64,000 bases of DNA from Fulvimarina sp040239565 (lineage in GTDB: Bacteria > Pseudomonadota > Alphaproteobacteria > Rhizobiales > Rhizobiaceae): assembly GCF_040239565.1 (NCBI RefSeq), contig NZ_JBEHWS010000002.1, positions 1 to 64,000 of the forward strand, written 5' to 3'. The notes under the pieces were generated by a model. It saw nothing but the letters and a program-made list of their open reading frames with translations, made no database searches and was not told the origin of the DNA. The position numbers were made by a program, and so were the translations under genes. This document shows positions 63,034 through 64,000 of this stretch, one piece after another (position 1 is the stretch's first letter; each line of letters begins with the position of its first letter).

Positions 63034-63858
63034 TTACTGCCCGGTCCATTCCGGCTTGCGCTTTTCCAGGAACGCGCCGATTCCTTCTTCGGCGTCCCTG
63101 GCCATCATGTTGTCGACCATGGTGCGGGCCGCGTAGTCGTAGGCTTCCGACAGGGGCATCTCCATCTGCCGGTAGAAAGCTTCCTTGCCGGTCCTGACGG
63201 TGAGCGGCGACTTGGACGCGATGGTGGTGGCGTATTTGCCGATGATGGTGCCGAGATATTCCGGCGGGACGACGCGGTTGATGAGGCCGAATTCGCGGGC
63301 GGTGCGGGCATCGATGCGCTCGCCGGTGAGCAGCATCTCCATGGCGTGCTTCGGGGCGACGTTGCGGGACAGGGCGACCATGGGCGTCGAGCAGAACAGG
63401 CCGATATGGACGCCGGGCGTCTGGAACTGGGCCTCCTCCGAGGCGATGGCGAGGTCGCAGGACGCGACCAGCTGGCAGCCGGCGGCGGTGGCGAACCCGC
63501 CGACCTCGGCGATGACCGGCTGCGGCAGGCGGACGATGGTCTGCATCAGATCCGAGCAGAGCCGCATAGTCTTTTCGTAAAAGGCGCGGCCACGGTCTTC
63601 GTCGGTGCGGTGGGCGGTGAGTTCCTTGAGGTCGTGGCCGGCGCAGAAGGTCTCGCCCTTGGCCGCGAGGATCACGACGCGGCAGTCGGTGTTTTCGGCG
63701 CAGCGTTCGAAGGCGGCCTTCAGCGTCTCCATGACTTCGATCGAGAGCACGTTGGCCGGCGGGTTGTTGAGGACGATCCGGGTGATGCCGGGCCCCTCCT
63801 CTATCGTGATCAACGCATCGCTTTTCGCTTCGGGCGACAATTCGACGATATCGGCCAA
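63034..63858 (-). CDS. Enoyl-CoA hydratase/isomerase family protein
   Basis: The 274-residue crotonase-fold protein has oxyanion-hole motifs FCAGHDLKELTAHR and GGFATAAGCQLVASCDLAIA, and FQTPGVHIGLFCSTPMVALSR. The usual catalytic Glu pair is not clear: the second position region ATAAGCQLV lacks the Glu of classic hydratases, so it may be an isomerase or hydrolase subtype. The C-terminal KRKPEWTGQ is the family tail. There is no beta-oxidation neighbour. The gene starts two bases from a small downstream partial frame. Confidence 0.88.
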   Translation of the reverse strand: MADIVELSPEAKSDALITIEEGPGITRIVLNNPPANVLSIEVMETLKAAFERCAENTDCRVVILAAKGETFCAGHDLKELTAHRTDEDRGRAFYEKTMRLCSDLMQTIVRLPQPVIAEVGGFATAAGCQLVASCDLAIASEEAQFQTPGVHIGLFCSTPMVALSRNVAPKHAMEMLLTGERIDARTAREFGLINRVVPPEYLGTIIGKYATTIASKSPLTVRTGKEAFYRQMEMPLSEAYDYAARTMVDNMMARDAEEGIGAFLEKRKPEWTGQ

Positions 63859-63870
63859 GGTGATGTCTCT

Positions 63871-64000
63871 TCAGGTCGTGATCTGGATGGCGGTGGCGGC
63901 AGTCACATCCACTGCGGCGTCTCGGTCGATTTCGGGCTTACCATTGGCAGGGCGAAACGCCTCGTATAGCCAACCCGTCATCAGTGCCGTTGAAATACAG
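63871..64000 (-). CDS. Possible 3' end of a gene cut by the right edge
   Basis: On the minus strand an open frame enters at the window edge and ends with TGA at 63871-63873. It gives about 42 residues containing STALMTGWLYEAFRP and DVTAATAIQITT. It is upstream of the enoyl-CoA hydratase gene on the same strand, with 12 bases between. No domain can be recognised from so little sequence. Confidence 0.35.
   Translation of the reverse strand, partial: CISTALMTGWLYEAFRPANGKPEIDRDAAVDVTAATAIQITT

Overview
The window looks like the chromosome of a high-GC alphaproteobacterium of the order Hyphomicrobiales (Rhizobiales). The main evidence is the acpXL-fabF-fabF-adh-lpxXL cluster for the very-long-chain acyl group of lipid A, the order hisD-UPF0262-low-molecular-weight phosphatase, the pssA-psd pair, an egtBD ergothioneine operon, DUF2865 and a short ribonuclease D. 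The genus cannot be fixed from the sequence alone. No rRNA, tRNA, insertion sequence, prophage or CRISPR array was found.

Layout. 0-6.5 kb: an unclear left edge, ribonuclease D, a membrane alpha/beta-hydrolase coupled to an isoprenylcysteine-methyltransferase-like protein, a PhoD-like phosphatase, a ParE-type toxin-antitoxin pair and a SleB-like lipoprotein. 6.7-11.4 kb: the most notable locus. A sigma-54-type promoter leads directly into a guanidine-I (ykkC) riboswitch. This is followed by a translationally coupled ABC importer (binding protein, permease, ATPase), a long ureohydrolase best explained as a nickel-type guanidine hydrolase, and a very His-rich small protein that may handle its metal. 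11.5-18.7 kb: a decayed small gene, sdhB without its usual sdhCDA partners, egtB-egtD, an App1-like phosphatase and an M23 peptidase. 18.8-23.7 kb: the AcpXL/LpxXL lipid A cluster, lacking the usual fabZXL. 23.8-32.1 kb: a large AsmA protein whose reading frame appears to begin with CTG, a phasin-like protein and a glycine betaine/proline ABC importer with an internal terminator.

32.2-46.2 kb: GST, DUF305, phosphatidylethanolamine synthesis (psd-pssA), a giant acidic low-complexity LysM protein, an Atm1-type ABC exporter, hisD-UPF0262-phosphatase, a SpoU methylase, and a plcP-agt pair for phosphate-starvation lipid remodelling with a possible PHO box. 46.3-64 kb: malic enzyme, DUF2865, gltX, a PAP2 phosphatase, an orphan response regulator, Nudix, Gmad2-LysM, yidD, a MntA-HepT module whose toxin carries a nonsense mutation, an IscU-like scaffold, folE-hisI, patatin, CBS, rhomboid, a BCCT transporter, a small 30-residue ORF with its own terminator, a DUF6644/DUF4174/DUF6152 group and an enoyl-CoA hydratase.

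The genes fall into a few themes: nitrogen scavenging from guanidine, envelope lipids (lipid A, phosphatidylethanolamine, phosphate-free glycolipids), compatible-solute uptake (betaine ABC and BCCT), and redox or metal defence (ergothioneine, GST, Atm1, DUF305). All functions are inferred from visible motifs and gene order; no database search was run.
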